From: Sphingomonadales bacterium
GTDB lineage: Bacteria; Pseudomonadota; Alphaproteobacteria; Sphingomonadales; Sphingomonadaceae
Reading direction: 5' to 3'
DNA length: 64,000 bases
NCBI GenBank assembly: GCA_027483465.1
Contig: JAIXUQ010000115.1
Coordinates: 62,001 to 126,000 of the forward strand
Of the stretch, positions 28,983-38,304 are shown one piece after another. Every line of letters starts with the position of its first letter. Positions within the stretch are counted from its first letter, which is position 1. The notes beneath the pieces are model-generated. The model was not told where the DNA came from. It did no database searches and was given only the letters and a program-made list of their open reading frames with translations. The translations under genes were made by a program, and so were the position numbers.

Positions 28983-30611
28983 CTACACCAGCCGGCTTTG
29001 CGTGATCGCCGCGGCTATGAAGCCGGCGAACAGCGGGTGCGGATCGAACGGCTTGGATTTCAGTTCGGGGTGAAACTGCACCCCGATGAACCAGGGATGG
29101 TCGGGCCGCTCCACCACTTCGGGCAGCAGGCCATCGGGGGACATGCCGGAAAAGATCAGCCCTTCCTTTTCCAGCGCCGGGCGATAGGCGGCGTTCACCT
29201 CATAACGGTGGCGGTGGCGTTCCTCGATGGCGGTGCTGCCATACACGCCGGCGGCCACGCTGTTGTGCGCCAGCACCGCCGGAAAGGCGCCCAGCCGCAT
29301 CGTGCCGCCCAGATCGCCGCCGGCCTCGCGGGTCTGGAGGCCTTCCGGGCTCATCCATTCGGTGATCAGGCCCACGATGGGCTCGGCGGTCTCGCCAAAT
29401 TCGGTGGTGGAGGCGCCGGCAATGCCGGCCTGGTTGCGCGCCGCTTCGATGCAGGCCATCTGCATCCCCAGGCAGATGCCAAAGAAGGGCACGCGGCGTT
29501 CGCGGGCAAAGCGCACGCTGGCAATCTTGCCCTCGCTGCCGCGCTCGCCAAAGCCGCCGGGCACCAATATGCCGTGCATCGGCTCCAGCCGGGCGGCGAC
29601 ATCGCTGCCTTCGAACTCCTCGGCATCCAGCCACTTGATGTTCACCTTCACCCGGTTGGCCAGGCCGCCATGCACCAGCGCTTCGGTGAGGGATTTGTAG
29701 GCATCCTTCATGCCCGTGTATTTGCCCACCACCCCGATCGTCACTTCGCCTTCGGGATTGTGGATGCGCTGGGCAATGTCGGTCCAGCGGGTGAGCACCG
29801 GGGCCGGCGCATCCGTGATGCCAAAGGCGCGCAGCACCTCGCTGTCCAGCCCTTCGCGGTGATATTGCAGCGGCACCTCATAGATGGAGGCGGCATCCAG
29901 CGCCGAAATCACCGCTTCCTTGCGCACATTGCAGAACAGCGCGATCTTGGCGCGGTCGCCTTCGGGCAGCGGATGTTCGGAACGGCACACCAGCACATCG
30001 GGCTGGATGCCGATGCCGCGCAGTTCGGCCACGCTGTGCTGGGTCGGCTTGGTTTTCAGTTCGCCGGCCGCCGCGATGAACGGCACCAGCGTGACATGGA
30101 TATAGCAGACATTGGCCCGCCCCACGTCGCCGGCCATCTGGCGGATCGCCTCCATGAACGGCAGGCCCTCGATATCGCCCACGGTGCCGCCGATCTCGCA
30201 GATCACGAAATCCAGCCCGTCCACCTCGGCGCGGGCAAAGGCCTTGATGGCATCGGTCACATGCGGGATCACCTGCACGGTGCCGCCCAGGAATTCGCCG
30301 CGCCGTTCGCGGGCGATGATGTCCTGATAGATGCGGCCCGAGGTGATATTGTCGGTTTTGCGCGCTGCCACGCCGGTGAAGCGTTCGTAATGGCCCAGAT
30401 CAAGATCGGTCTCGGCGCCGTCGTCGGTCACATAGACCTCGCCGTGCTGATAGGGGCTCATGGTGCCGGGATCGACGTTGAGATAGGGATCGAACTTGCG
30501 GATGCGCACCTTGAAGCCGCGCGCCTGCAAAAGGGCGGCCAGCGAGGCGCCCATCAGGCCCTTGCCCAGCGAGGAGACCACGCCGCCGGTGATGAAGATG
30601 AACCGCGTCAT
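28983..30611 (-). CDS. pyrG: CTP synthase
   Basis: 542 residues, full length. Makes CTP from UTP with glutamine as nitrogen donor. N-terminal synthetase domain starts [25 protein letters not shown] and includes [29 protein letters not shown]. The C-terminal class I glutaminase has the nucleophile Cys in [14 protein letters not shown] and the His-Glu pair in [10 protein letters not shown]. No attenuator-like initial G/C-run leader was identified upstream. Confidence 0.97.
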   Translation of the reverse strand: MTRFIFITGGVVSSLGKGLMGASLAALLQARGFKVRIRKFDPYLNVDPGTMSPYQHGEVYVTDDGAETDLDLGHYERFTGVAARKTDNITSGRIYQDIIARERRGEFLGGTVQVIPHVTDAIKAFARAEVDGLDFVICEIGGTVGDIEGLPFMEAIRQMAGDVGRANVCYIHVTLVPFIAAAGELKTKPTQHSVAELRGIGIQPDVLVCRSEHPLPEGDRAKIALFCNVRKEAVISALDAASIYEVPLQYHREGLDSEVLRAFGITDAPAPVLTRWTDIAQRIHNPEGEVTIGVVGKYTGMKDAYKSLTEALVHGGLANRVKVNIKWLDAEEFEGSDVAARLEPMHGILVPGGFGERGSEGKIASVRFARERRVPFFGICLGMQMACIEAARNQAGIAGASTTEFGETAEPIVGLITEWMSPEGLQTREAGGDLGGTMRLGAFPAVLAHNSVAAGVYGSTAIEERHRHRYEVNAAYRPALEKEGLIFSGMSPDGLLPEVVERPDHPWFIGVQFHPELKSKPFDPHPLFAGFIAAAITQSRLV

Positions 30612-30690
30612 GGGAGAAGAGCCCTAAGCCGATTTGGCGCGCCGGCGCCAGCCCAGAAACGCAGGCACCGCCAAATTGGCTGTGGACAGC

Positions 30691-32943
30691 CTACCAGCGC
30701 CAGCCCAGTTGCACGGCCGCCCCGGCATCATCCGGGCTGGCGGCGATGTGGCCGGGGTGGCGGCGGTGGAACAGGCTGAAGCCCAGCTGCCCGCCGGCGG
30801 CCAGCGGCAGCGCATACTGCGCCTCCAGCGCGGTTTCGCGCGCATCGGGCCCGGCCAGCAGCGGCGCATCAATGCCCGCCAACTGCATCCGCCCGGCCAG
30901 CGCCAGCGGGCGGGTGGCCACCAGGTGCAGGCCATCACCGGGGCGCAACAGGCCGGGCCAGCGCAGGAACAGGCTGCCGGCGCTGCCGGCCAGCGCATCG
31001 GCGCCGCGGATCAGGCCGGGGGCCAGCCGCAACCGGCCGTGCGCCCGCCGCCATTCGCCGCCCAGTTGCAGCGGCCCCAGCGCCAGCCGCACGCTGCCGC
31101 CAATGCTGGTGGTGACGGCGCCGGCCAGGCCAAAGCCCGCCGCCAGCCGGCTGCCGGCCAGGCTGCCGCGCTCATCCTCCAGCCGCACCTCGCCGGCCAG
31201 CGCCAGCGCGCCCCATGTGCGCGACAGGCGCAGGATCGCGGTACTGGCCAGCGCCCGGCCCAGCGGCGCCCCGGCGCTGCGTTCGGGCGGCAGCAGCGCC
31301 TGGCCAAAGGCGGCGCTCAGCCGGAACGCGCCCAGCGGCTGCGCCAGCGCCGCCGCCGCCAGCGGCCGGCCCTGCAAGGCGAGGCCCGGATCAGCGGTGA
31401 TCGCCGCCGGGCCATTGGCGCCCGGATCGGCCAGCGCCAGCAGGCTGGCCACGCCGGTGCCATGGCCGGCGGCCAGCCGCTGCCCGCCCGGAAGCGCCAT
31501 CAGCATGTGGCCGGCCGGCTGGCCCATCTGCAACCGGGCATCAGGGCCCAGTGCTGCCATCGTTGCCCGGTCTCCGGCCCACAGGCTGCGGGTTTCGCCC
31601 GCGGTGGCAAAGATCGCGCCGCCGGCCACCGTTTCGGCCTGCATCGGTGCGGCCAGCAGCCGCGCCGCCAGCCGCCCGGCCGGCGCGCTGGCAATGCCGG
31701 CGGCCAGATTGGCGACATAGGCGCGGCCGTAACTGTCTGCCACCGGCAGCGCCGACAGCGCCACCCGCAAGCCCCCGCCATTGCCCAGCGCCGTGCCCAG
31801 CGCGCCGCCAAAGCTGACCGGGGCGCCGCCGCTGCTCACCCCGCCCACCGGCGCAAAGGCCCGCGTGATGTTGAGCCGGCCGCGGCCGAACACCTCGTCG
31901 GTGCCGGGCGTGCCCAGATCATCCGCGGTGCGCAGCAAGATATCGACGATCTGCGCCCCGGTGAGGGTGGGAAAGCCATTGGCCAGCAGCGCCACCGCGC
32001 CTGAAACCACCGGCGCCGCCACCGAGGTGCCACCATAGAGAAAGGTCGCGCCATCCTGGTTGAAGCTGCGCACCGACACCCCCGGCGCCACCAGATAGCT
32101 GGCCGCCGCCGCCCCGGCGCGGTTGGAGAAGCTGGCCATGGCCCCGGCACTGTCGATCGCGCCCACGATCATCAGCGTGCCCGGCGCGGCGGCCAGCATC
32201 TGGGTGGCATAGCCCGATGGCGCGGCCTGGCCCTCGTTGCCGGCGGCCACCACGATCACCACGCCGGCGGCATTGGCGCGGCCGGCAGCGACGCGCTCGA
32301 CGGGATCGGCGCCATCCCCGCCCAGCGAGATGTTGATCACCCGCGCGCCCGCCGCCACCGCCGCATCGATGCCGGCGGCAATCGCCGTGCCGGTATAGCC
32401 ACAGCCATTTTCGGTGCAGCTGCCCGGCGCATCGGCGCGCAGCGCCAGCAGCGTGGCCAGCGGCGCCACCCCGTGGATATTGCTGCCATCACGCGCCGCC
32501 AGCGCCACGCCGGCCACCGATGTGCCATGGCCGCGCTCGTCCGACAGTGGGCGGTTGCTGGCGACATCGCGGCTGGCCGCCGAGACGCGCCCGGCAAATT
32601 CCGCCAGCGCCGGGTTCACACCCGAATCGATCACCGCCACCGTCACGCCGGCGCCCGATGCGCCGGCATCATAGGCCGCCAGCGCCTGCACCTGGGCGGC
32701 GGCCGAACGGCGATATTCCGCCGTGTCGAAACTGGTCGGGGTGGGTGTGGGCGTTGGGGTGGGTGTGGGCGTTGGGGTGGGTGTGGGCGTTGGGGCCGGC
32801 GTTGGGGCCGGCGTTGGGGTGGGTGTGGGCGCCGGCGCTGGCGGCAGCGGCACGGTTGCCACCCCGCCGCCACCGCCGCAGCCCGCCAGCAGCAGCGCCA
32901 GCAGGGAGGCTTGCGCCACGCCACGCACCATCCGACAATTCAT
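30691..32943 (-). CDS. S8 (subtilisin-like) serine protease, lipoprotein with Pro-Thr stalk
   Basis: 750 residues. N-terminal lipoprotein signal LLALLLAGCGGGGG (lipobox Cys), then a Pro-Thr stalk encoded by an 18-bp tandem repeat. The peptidase domain follows with Asp in VAVIDSGVN, His in ERGHGTSVAG, oxyanion Asn in VVVAAGNEG and Ser in LYGGTSVAAPVVSG. The C-terminal ~350 residues are Gly/Ala/Leu-rich with alternating patterns and end in LGWRW, like an autotransporter-type or outer-membrane beta domain, but there is no firm match. Probably cell-surface anchored. An in-frame ATG four codons downstream is an alternative start. Confidence 0.85.
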   Translation of the reverse strand: MNCRMVRGVAQASLLALLLAGCGGGGGVATVPLPPAPAPTPTPTPAPTPAPTPTPTPTPTPTPTPTPTPTSFDTAEYRRSAAAQVQALAAYDAGASGAGVTVAVIDSGVNPALAEFAGRVSAASRDVASNRPLSDERGHGTSVAGVALAARDGSNIHGVAPLATLLALRADAPGSCTENGCGYTGTAIAAGIDAAVAAGARVINISLGGDGADPVERVAAGRANAAGVVIVVAAGNEGQAAPSGYATQMLAAAPGTLMIVGAIDSAGAMASFSNRAGAAAASYLVAPGVSVRSFNQDGATFLYGGTSVAAPVVSGAVALLANGFPTLTGAQIVDILLRTADDLGTPGTDEVFGRGRLNITRAFAPVGGVSSGGAPVSFGGALGTALGNGGGLRVALSALPVADSYGRAYVANLAAGIASAPAGRLAARLLAAPMQAETVAGGAIFATAGETRSLWAGDRATMAALGPDARLQMGQPAGHMLMALPGGQRLAAGHGTGVASLLALADPGANGPAAITADPGLALQGRPLAAAALAQPLGAFRLSAAFGQALLPPERSAGAPLGRALASTAILRLSRTWGALALAGEVRLEDERGSLAGSRLAAGFGLAGAVTTSIGGSVRLALGPLQLGGEWRRAHGRLRLAPGLIRGADALAGSAGSLFLRWPGLLRPGDGLHLVATRPLALAGRMQLAGIDAPLLAGPDARETALEAQYALPLAAGGQLGFSLFHRRHPGHIAASPDDAGAAVQLGWRW
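32741..32835. repeat. 18-bp tandem repeat encoding the Pro-Thr stalk
   Basis: Unit GTGGGTGTGGGCGTTGGG repeated three times, followed by shortened variants with GCCGGC. On the coding strand this gives (PT)n with occasional PA. Copy number may vary by slippage. Confidence 0.85.
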
Positions 32944-32985
32944 CCCTGCACACTGGCGTGGCCGCCGGCGTTCGGCAAGCCGGGA

Positions 32986-34281
32986 TCAGTCCGTTTCGAT
33001 GCGGCTGTTTGCCCGCGTGTCGGGCAGGGCCAGCGCCGCCACCAGCGCCACGCCGGCCATCACCGTCACATACCAGAAAAAGCCGCTTTCCTGGCCGGCA
33101 TCCTTGAAGGCCAGCGCCACATATTCGGCCGATCCGCCAAAGATCGCCACCCCCAACGCATAGGGCAGGCCCACGCCCAGCGCCCGCACATGCGCCGGAA
33201 ACATCTCCGCTTTCACCACCCCCGATATGGCGGTGTAGCACGACAGGATCGCCAGGCAGCCGATCAGCAGCAACAGGCCGGGCAGGCCCGGCTCGGCCTG
33301 CCCCAACGCCGTCAGGGCCGGCACGGTGGCCAATGTTGCCCCCACGCCAAAGCCGATCAGCAGCGTGCGCCGGCCCAGCAGATCGGAGGCGGCACCAAAG
33401 AGCGGCTGCATCAGCATATAGACCAGGAGCGCGATGGCCGAGGCGCTGGTCGCCTCCTGCTTGCTCCAGCCGGCCGAAAGCACAAGATATTTCTGCATAT
33501 AGGTGGTGAAGGTGTAGAACCACAGGCTGCCGCCGGCGGTGAGCGCCAGCACGATCAGCAGTTGGCGCGGGTGGGCCAGCAGGCGGGCCAGCAGGCTGCC
33601 CGGCGGCTTTTCGGCCTGGGCCTTGGCAAAGGCCTCCGTCTCCACCAGCCCGGTGCGCAGCCAGAACACCAGCACCGCGCACAGCGCGCCGACCACGAAG
33701 GGAATGCGCCAGCCCCAATCCTTGAGCGCGGCATCATCCAGCACGCCCTGCAGCAGCACCAGCAGCGCCAGCGCCAGCAATTGCCCGCCCACCAGCGTCA
33801 CATATTGGAAACTGGCGAGGAAGCCGCGCCATTTCGCCCGCGCCACCTCGCTCATGAAGGTGGCCGAGGCGCCATATTCGCCGCCCACCGAAAGCCCCTG
33901 CACCAGCCGGGCAAACAGCAGGATGGCCGGCGCCACCAGGCCCACATCATCATAGGTGGGCGCCACCGCGATCAGCAGCGATCCCGAACACATCATCGCG
34001 ACCGACAGGGTGAGCGCCGACTTGCGGCCCCGCCTGTCGGCCCAGGCGCCCAGCAGCCAGCTGCCGATCGGGCGCATCAGAAAGCCCACGGCAAAGATGG
34101 CGGCGCTGTTCAGCGCGGCAGCCAGATCATCGCCGGGCGGGAAAAAGCGCGGCCCGAAATAGAGCGCGAAGGCCGAATAGGCATACCAATCATACCATTC
34201 GACCAGATTGCCGGCGGCACCGCCGAAAATCTGGCGGATCTGCCCAGCCATCCCCTGACCAGCCATCCCCTGCCCTGCCAT
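32986..34281 (-). CDS. MFS transporter, MHS (KgtP/ProP-like) family
   Basis: About 431 residues, 12 membrane helices expected. Metabolite:H+ symporter pattern: GNLVEWYDWYAYSAFALYF, GSWLLGAWADRRGRKSALTLSV (loop 2-3 motif), ARLVQGLSVGGEYGASATFMSE and the second-half motif DLLGRRTLLIGFG. Relatives carry alpha-ketoglutarate or other dicarboxylates across the inner membrane. The N terminus contains three tandem MAGQ(G) copies, each with an ATG (34281, 34266, 34251), so the start is uncertain. Confidence 0.88.
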   Translation of the reverse strand: MAGQGMAGQGMAGQIRQIFGGAAGNLVEWYDWYAYSAFALYFGPRFFPPGDDLAAALNSAAIFAVGFLMRPIGSWLLGAWADRRGRKSALTLSVAMMCSGSLLIAVAPTYDDVGLVAPAILLFARLVQGLSVGGEYGASATFMSEVARAKWRGFLASFQYVTLVGGQLLALALLVLLQGVLDDAALKDWGWRIPFVVGALCAVLVFWLRTGLVETEAFAKAQAEKPPGSLLARLLAHPRQLLIVLALTAGGSLWFYTFTTYMQKYLVLSAGWSKQEATSASAIALLVYMLMQPLFGAASDLLGRRTLLIGFGVGATLATVPALTALGQAEPGLPGLLLLIGCLAILSCYTAISGVVKAEMFPAHVRALGVGLPYALGVAIFGGSAEYVALAFKDAGQESGFFWYVTVMAGVALVAALALPDTRANSRIETD

Positions 34282-34333
34282 CCCGGCCGGGGCAGGTGCT
34301 GGCCCGGTGGTGCCCCCGCCCCCCGGCAAGGGC

Positions 34334-34672
34334 TTAACGCGCCACCGGCACGCCCGGCAGCGCGGGTGCGGGCGTGGAGGCCGGTGCCGACGCCGGGGCG
34401 GCGGGTTTGCCAGCCACGCCGGGATCGATCACCCGCTGCTTGTTGGCCCCGGCCGACAGCACGGCGAGCAGGATCGACATGGCGATGAACAGGCTGGCCA
34501 GGATGGTGGTGGAGCGGGTGAGCAGATTGGCCGCGCCGCGCGCCGTCATCAACCCGCCGCCGCCACCGCCGCCAATGCCCAGCGCGCCGCCTTCCGACCG
34601 CTGCAACAGGATCACCCCCACCAGCGCAAGGGTGATGAGGCCATGGACAACAAGCAGGAAGGTGATGAGCAC
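34334..34672 (-). CDS. secG: Preprotein translocase subunit SecG
   Basis: About 112 residues from a GTG (MLITFLLVVHG). Small auxiliary subunit of the SecYEG channel in the inner membrane. Two hydrophobic helices (ITLALVGVILLQRSEGGALG and TILASLFIAMSILLAVLSA) flank the conserved QRSEGG.LG...GG.G motif; the C-terminal tail is Ala/Pro-rich, as in other alphaproteobacteria. No strong ribosome site is seen. It is near tpiA, a common alphaproteobacterial neighbourhood. Confidence 0.9.
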   Translation of the reverse strand: MLITFLLVVHGLITLALVGVILLQRSEGGALGIGGGGGGGLMTARGAANLLTRSTTILASLFIAMSILLAVLSAGANKQRVIDPGVAGKPAAPASAPASTPAPALPGVPVAR

Positions 34673-34846
34673 GGGAAAACAGGCTTTCGCGAACGGCGGA
34701 ATGGGTCTTGGTTGCGCCTTACATGGCTTCGTCCGCCGGCGCAATCAAGTGGGCGGTGCCCGGGTGGGACTTGCCCCCCGGCGTCGATGCTTGCCCCAGG
34801 CACCCGCATGGCATAATCTCTGACCTGATCATGGAGCAGTTCGCCG

Positions 34847-35134
34847 ATGAGTGACGACCTCAATGCGGCCATCGAAGCGGTGGTCAGGGAGCGTCTGGCC
34901 GAGGCCAATGTCCAGAATGTCGTGGTGACCGAAGATCAGGACGTCGACGGTGATCGCATCTATCGCGTTCTGGTCATTTACGATGGCCAAACCGGCAAAC
35001 TTGATGCCCATCGCACGTCGGGCCTAGCCAGGCATCTGCGCTCGAAACTGGAACGTTATGAAGCGTTCACGCACCCGGTGTTCCGGTTCGTGTCACACGC
35101 CGATGCCAAGAAGCTGAAGCCTGAAGCCGCTTGA
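34847..35134 (+). CDS. Small acidic protein, partner of HEPN-like gene
   Basis: 95 residues; no firm family name. Predicted alpha/beta: an N-terminal helix (DDLNAAIEAVVRERLAEA), a beta hairpin with acidic turn (VVVTEDQDVDGDRIYRVLVIY), then HLRSKLERYEAFTHPVFRFVSHADAKKL. GGAGCAG lies eight bases before the ATG. Its end overlaps the start of the HEPN-like frame. By context it may be the antitoxin or regulatory half of a two-gene HEPN module. This is inferred; it lacks the GS..R nucleotidyltransferase motif of MNT antitoxins. Confidence 0.6.
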   Translation: MSDDLNAAIEAVVRERLAEANVQNVVVTEDQDVDGDRIYRVLVIYDGQTGKLDAHRTSGLARHLRSKLERYEAFTHPVFRFVSHADAKKLKPEAA

Positions 35135-35588
35135 TTTTCTCGATTCCGCCACTCTGCTGGTCCAGAGCGGCAAGGGAAAACCGTCACAGGTCAATCTGCG
35201 GCGGGCCACCAGTTCCGCATATTATGCGCTGTTCCATCGCCTGGCCCGTTCGGGTGCGGACCTGCTGGTTGGCGGCGAGGGCGCGGCCAAGAGCAAGCAT
35301 GCCTGGCGACAGACGTATCGCGCCCTTGATCATGGCGCAGCCTCGAAAGCCTGCAAGAACAAGCTTGTTCTGGGAAAATTTCCCAAGGGCATAGAGGATT
35401 TCGGCAACGCGTTTGTGGCCATGCAGGGCAAGCGCCATGCTGCCGATTATGATCCACACCCACACTTCACCAAATCGGAAGTGCTTGCCGATATCGCGCT
35501 GGTGCGGCAGGCCATCAATGATTTTGAACAGGAAGATGCCAAGGACAGGCGGGCATTCTGCGCCTTTCTCCTGTTCACGCGGCGATAG
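35121..35588 (+). CDS. HEPN-like protein with non-standard (CTG) start
   Basis: A clear coding frame of about 155 residues with no ATG, GTG or TTG at its beginning. The only plausible start after the in-frame TGA at 35115 is CTG at 35121 (MKPLDFLDSATLLVQ), overlapping the end of the upstream gene by 14 bp. HEPN-type signatures: RRATSSAYYALFHRLAR in helix 1-2 and AMQGKRHAADYDPHPHF near the C terminus, where related RNases have a conserved Arg/His. The frame stays open and well conserved up to TAG at 35586, which argues against a relic. It is convergent with tpiA (6 bp apart). Toxin or RNase activity is inferred. Confidence 0.65.
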   Translation: MKPLDFLDSATLLVQSGKGKPSQVNLRRATSSAYYALFHRLARSGADLLVGGEGAAKSKHAWRQTYRALDHGAASKACKNKLVLGKFPKGIEDFGNAFVAMQGKRHAADYDPHPHFTKSEVLADIALVRQAINDFEQEDAKDRRAFCAFLLFTRR

Positions 35589-35594
35589 ACGGCC

Positions 35595-36323
35595 TCACGC
35601 CGCCGCCGCGATGGCCAGCAGGCTGGCCGCAGTGAGGCTCGCCCCGCCCACCAGCACGCCGCCCACATCGGCGACGCCCAGCAGATCGGCGGCATTGGCC
35701 GGCGTGACCGAGCCGCCATAAAGGATGCGCACGCCGTGGCCGGCCGGGCCCAGGCGGGCGACCAGTTCGCGCCTGATATGGGCATGGGCGGCCGCCACGT
35801 CGTCCAGCGTGGGCACCAGGCCGGTGCCGATCGCCCACACCGGTTCATAGGCGATGATCAGCCCTTCGCCGTCATCGGGCAGCGAACCCGCCAGCTGGGC
35901 CGACAGCACCGCATCGGTCTGCCCGGCATCGCGCTGTTCGCGGGTTTCGCCGATGCACAGGATCACCTCCAGCCCGGCGGCCTGGCCGGCCATCGCCTTG
36001 GCGCGCACATCGGCATCGGTTTCGCCATTGTCGCGCCGCCGCTCGCTGTGGCCCACGATCACGAAGCCGGCGCCCAGATCGGCCAGCATGGCGGCCGCAA
36101 CGCAGCCGGTGTGGGCACCGCTGTTCTTGTGGTGGCAATCCTGGCCGCCGATCTTCACGGTGCCGGCCGCCACGATCACCGCCCGGTCAATCAGGGTGAA
36201 GGGCGGCGCGATCCACAGCGCGGCGCGCCGGGGATCGGGGCCGCTGCCGGCCATTTCGGCGATTTCGGCCACGGCCTCGCCCAGGCCGTTCATCTTCCAG
36301 TTGCCAACGATCAGGGCGGGCAT
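35595..36323 (-). CDS. tpiA: Triosephosphate isomerase
   Basis: 242 residues. Interconverts dihydroxyacetone phosphate and glyceraldehyde 3-phosphate. Active-site residues are present: Lys in VGNWKMNG, His in IVGHSERR and Glu in IIAYEPVWAIGTG; the phosphate-binding LYGGSVTPAN and GVLVGGASL close the barrel. Start MPALIVGNW has GGAGA upstream. It is divergent from ppiD. Confidence 0.96.
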   Translation of the reverse strand: MPALIVGNWKMNGLGEAVAEIAEMAGSGPDPRRAALWIAPPFTLIDRAVIVAAGTVKIGGQDCHHKNSGAHTGCVAAAMLADLGAGFVIVGHSERRRDNGETDADVRAKAMAGQAAGLEVILCIGETREQRDAGQTDAVLSAQLAGSLPDDGEGLIIAYEPVWAIGTGLVPTLDDVAAAHAHIRRELVARLGPAGHGVRILYGGSVTPANAADLLGVADVGGVLVGGASLTAASLLAIAAAA

Positions 36324-36411
36324 GCATGTCTCCGGCGGCTGTGTTCGCGCCGCTTGTGGCAAGCGGTGTGCGCCGTTACAAGCGGCGCGTTTCAGTTGCC
36401 ACGGAATTTCG

Positions 36412-38304
36412 ATGATCAGCTTTTTCCGCCGCTATCTCACCAGCTGGCCCGTGCTCATCCTGTTCGGCCTCATCCTCATCGCCTTTGCGGTGACCGGGGT
36501 GAATGATCCGCTGGGCGGTTCGGCGCCGGGCAGCGCGGTGGCCAGCGTGGGCAAGCGCAAGATCACCGAGCCGGAACTGCTCGACACGCTTGACCGTTAT
36601 GTGCGCGATCTGCGCCAGCGTGACCCGTCGGTGACCCAGGCGCAGGCGGCCCGGCAGGGCGTGGTGGAGGCGATCGCCACCCAGTTGATCGGCCAGGCCG
36701 CGATGGAGGAGGCCGCCACCGCCGCCGGGCTGGGCGCTTCGGACGAGGCGGCCGACAAGGTGATCGTGGCCATCCCCGCCTTCCAGAGCGGCGGCAAGTT
36801 TGATCAGGCCACCTATGAGCGGCTGCTGGCCCAGCAGGGCATGACCGATCGCAAGCTGCGCCAATCGGTGAAGGGCGACCTGCTGCGCGAACAGGTGATC
36901 AAGCCGATCACCGGCGCGCTGGCGGTGCCCGATGGCGTTGCCGAGCTTTATGCCCGCCTGCTGGTTGACCGGCACGAAGGCGGCGTGACGCTGATCCCGG
37001 CCGCGCCGGTGGCCGCCGCCACCCCGGCCGAGGCCGAAGCCTGGTTCAAGGCCAATGCCGCCCGCTTCACCATCCCGGAACGGCGCGGCTTCCGCTATGC
37101 CTTCATCGACCGCGCCGCGATTCTGGCCGGGGTGAGCGTAAGCGACAAGCAGATCGCCGACGCCTTTGCCAAGGACCCGGCCAAATATGGCGCCGCCGCC
37201 AGCCGCGTGCTGGAACAGGTGGTGGTGCCCGATGAGGCCAAGGCCAGGGCACTGGCCGCCGCCGCGGCCAAACAGGGCTTTGCCGCCGCCGCCCAGGCCA
37301 TCGCCGGGTTTGGCGCCGCCGATATCGCCGCCGGCACCCAGACGGAGGCCGCCTTTGCCAAGGCGACCAGCCCTGAGGTGGCCAAGGCCGCCTTTGCCCT
37401 GCCCGCCGGCGGCATCAGCGCGCCGATCAAGTCCCCGCTGGGCTGGCACGTGGTGCGCGTGGCCGGGCTGGGCAGCAGCGGCAAGACGCTGGCCCAGGCC
37501 CGCGCCGCCGTGGAGGCCGATCTGAAGGCCCGCGCCGGCGAGGATGCGGTGGCCGATCTGGTGGCCCGCATCGAGGAAGGCGTGGAGGCCGGCAAGAGCT
37601 TTGCCGATCTGGCCAGCGAACTGAAGCTGACCATCCAGACCCAGGCGCCGGTGACCGATCGCGGCATCGCCGCCGGCCAGCCGCCGCTCACCGGCGATCT
37701 CGCCCTGATTGCCGCCCGCGCCTTCAAGCATGAGGCCGCCGATGGCCCGGTGGTGGAGGATCTGGGCGGCGGCCGGCTGGTGGTGAGCGAGACCACCAGC
37801 GTGCTGCCGGCCGCGCCGCCGCCGATCAAGGAGGTGATGCCGCTGGCCATCGCCGGCGCCACGCAGGACAAGGCGATGAAGGCCGCCCGCGCCAAGGCCG
37901 ATGCCGTGCTGGCCGCGGTGAAGAAGGGCACGGTGTTTGCGAAGGCACTGGCCGATGCCGGCCTGCCATCGCCGCGCCCGCTGGTGGCGCGCCGCATCGA
38001 ACTGGGCAATGCCCAGAATGTGCCGGAGGCCGCCCGCGCCTTCCTGAATGCCGCCGCCGGCTCCACCCAGGCCATTGCCGTGCCCGGCGGCTGGGCGCTG
38101 GTGCATGTCGATCGCATCGTGCCCGGCGATCCGCGCAGCGTGCCCGGCCTGATCGAGCAGTTGCGCCGCGAGGTGGGCAGCGCCCTGCCCGGCGAAATGG
38201 CCGAAAGCCTGGCCAAGGCCAGCATGGCCGCGGTGCCGACCGAGCGCAACCAGGCCGCCATCCTCGCCCTGCGGCAGCGCCTGTCGGGCGATGCGGCGCA
38301 ATGA
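36412..38304 (+). CDS. ppiD: Peptidyl-prolyl isomerase PpiD / SurA-N periplasmic chaperone
   Basis: 630 residues. One N-terminal membrane anchor (SWPVLILFGLILIAFAVTG), then a SurA_N-like chaperone domain (VGKRKITEPELLDTLDRYV...) and a parvulin-type domain centred near residues 260-360 (RVLEQVVVPDEAKARALAAA, FALPAGGISAPIKSPLGWHVVRV). Acts at the periplasmic side of the inner membrane in folding outer-membrane proteins. The stop overlaps the trpE start by 4 bp, a link seen in sphingomonads, so trpE is probably transcribed from the ppiD promoter. Confidence 0.88.
   Translation: MISFFRRYLTSWPVLILFGLILIAFAVTGVNDPLGGSAPGSAVASVGKRKITEPELLDTLDRYVRDLRQRDPSVTQAQAARQGVVEAIATQLIGQAAMEEAATAAGLGASDEAADKVIVAIPAFQSGGKFDQATYERLLAQQGMTDRKLRQSVKGDLLREQVIKPITGALAVPDGVAELYARLLVDRHEGGVTLIPAAPVAAATPAEAEAWFKANAARFTIPERRGFRYAFIDRAAILAGVSVSDKQIADAFAKDPAKYGAAASRVLEQVVVPDEAKARALAAAAAKQGFAAAAQAIAGFGAADIAAGTQTEAAFAKATSPEVAKAAFALPAGGISAPIKSPLGWHVVRVAGLGSSGKTLAQARAAVEADLKARAGEDAVADLVARIEEGVEAGKSFADLASELKLTIQTQAPVTDRGIAAGQPPLTGDLALIAARAFKHEAADGPVVEDLGGGRLVVSETTSVLPAAPPPIKEVMPLAIAGATQDKAMKAARAKADAVLAAVKKGTVFAKALADAGLPSPRPLVARRIELGNAQNVPEAARAFLNAAAGSTQAIAVPGGWALVHVDRIVPGDPRSVPGLIEQLRREVGSALPGEMAESLAKASMAAVPTERNQAAILALRQRLSGDAAQ

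Noticed and set aside
32741..32835. Possible CRISPR-like repeat array
   Set aside because: Direct head-to-tail 18-bp units with no spacers, in frame inside the S8 protease gene.
36376..38301. Long leftward frame opposite ppiD
   Set aside because: Gly/His/Gln-rich shadow; ppiD on the plus strand has signal anchor, parvulin motifs and an ATGA overlap with trpE.
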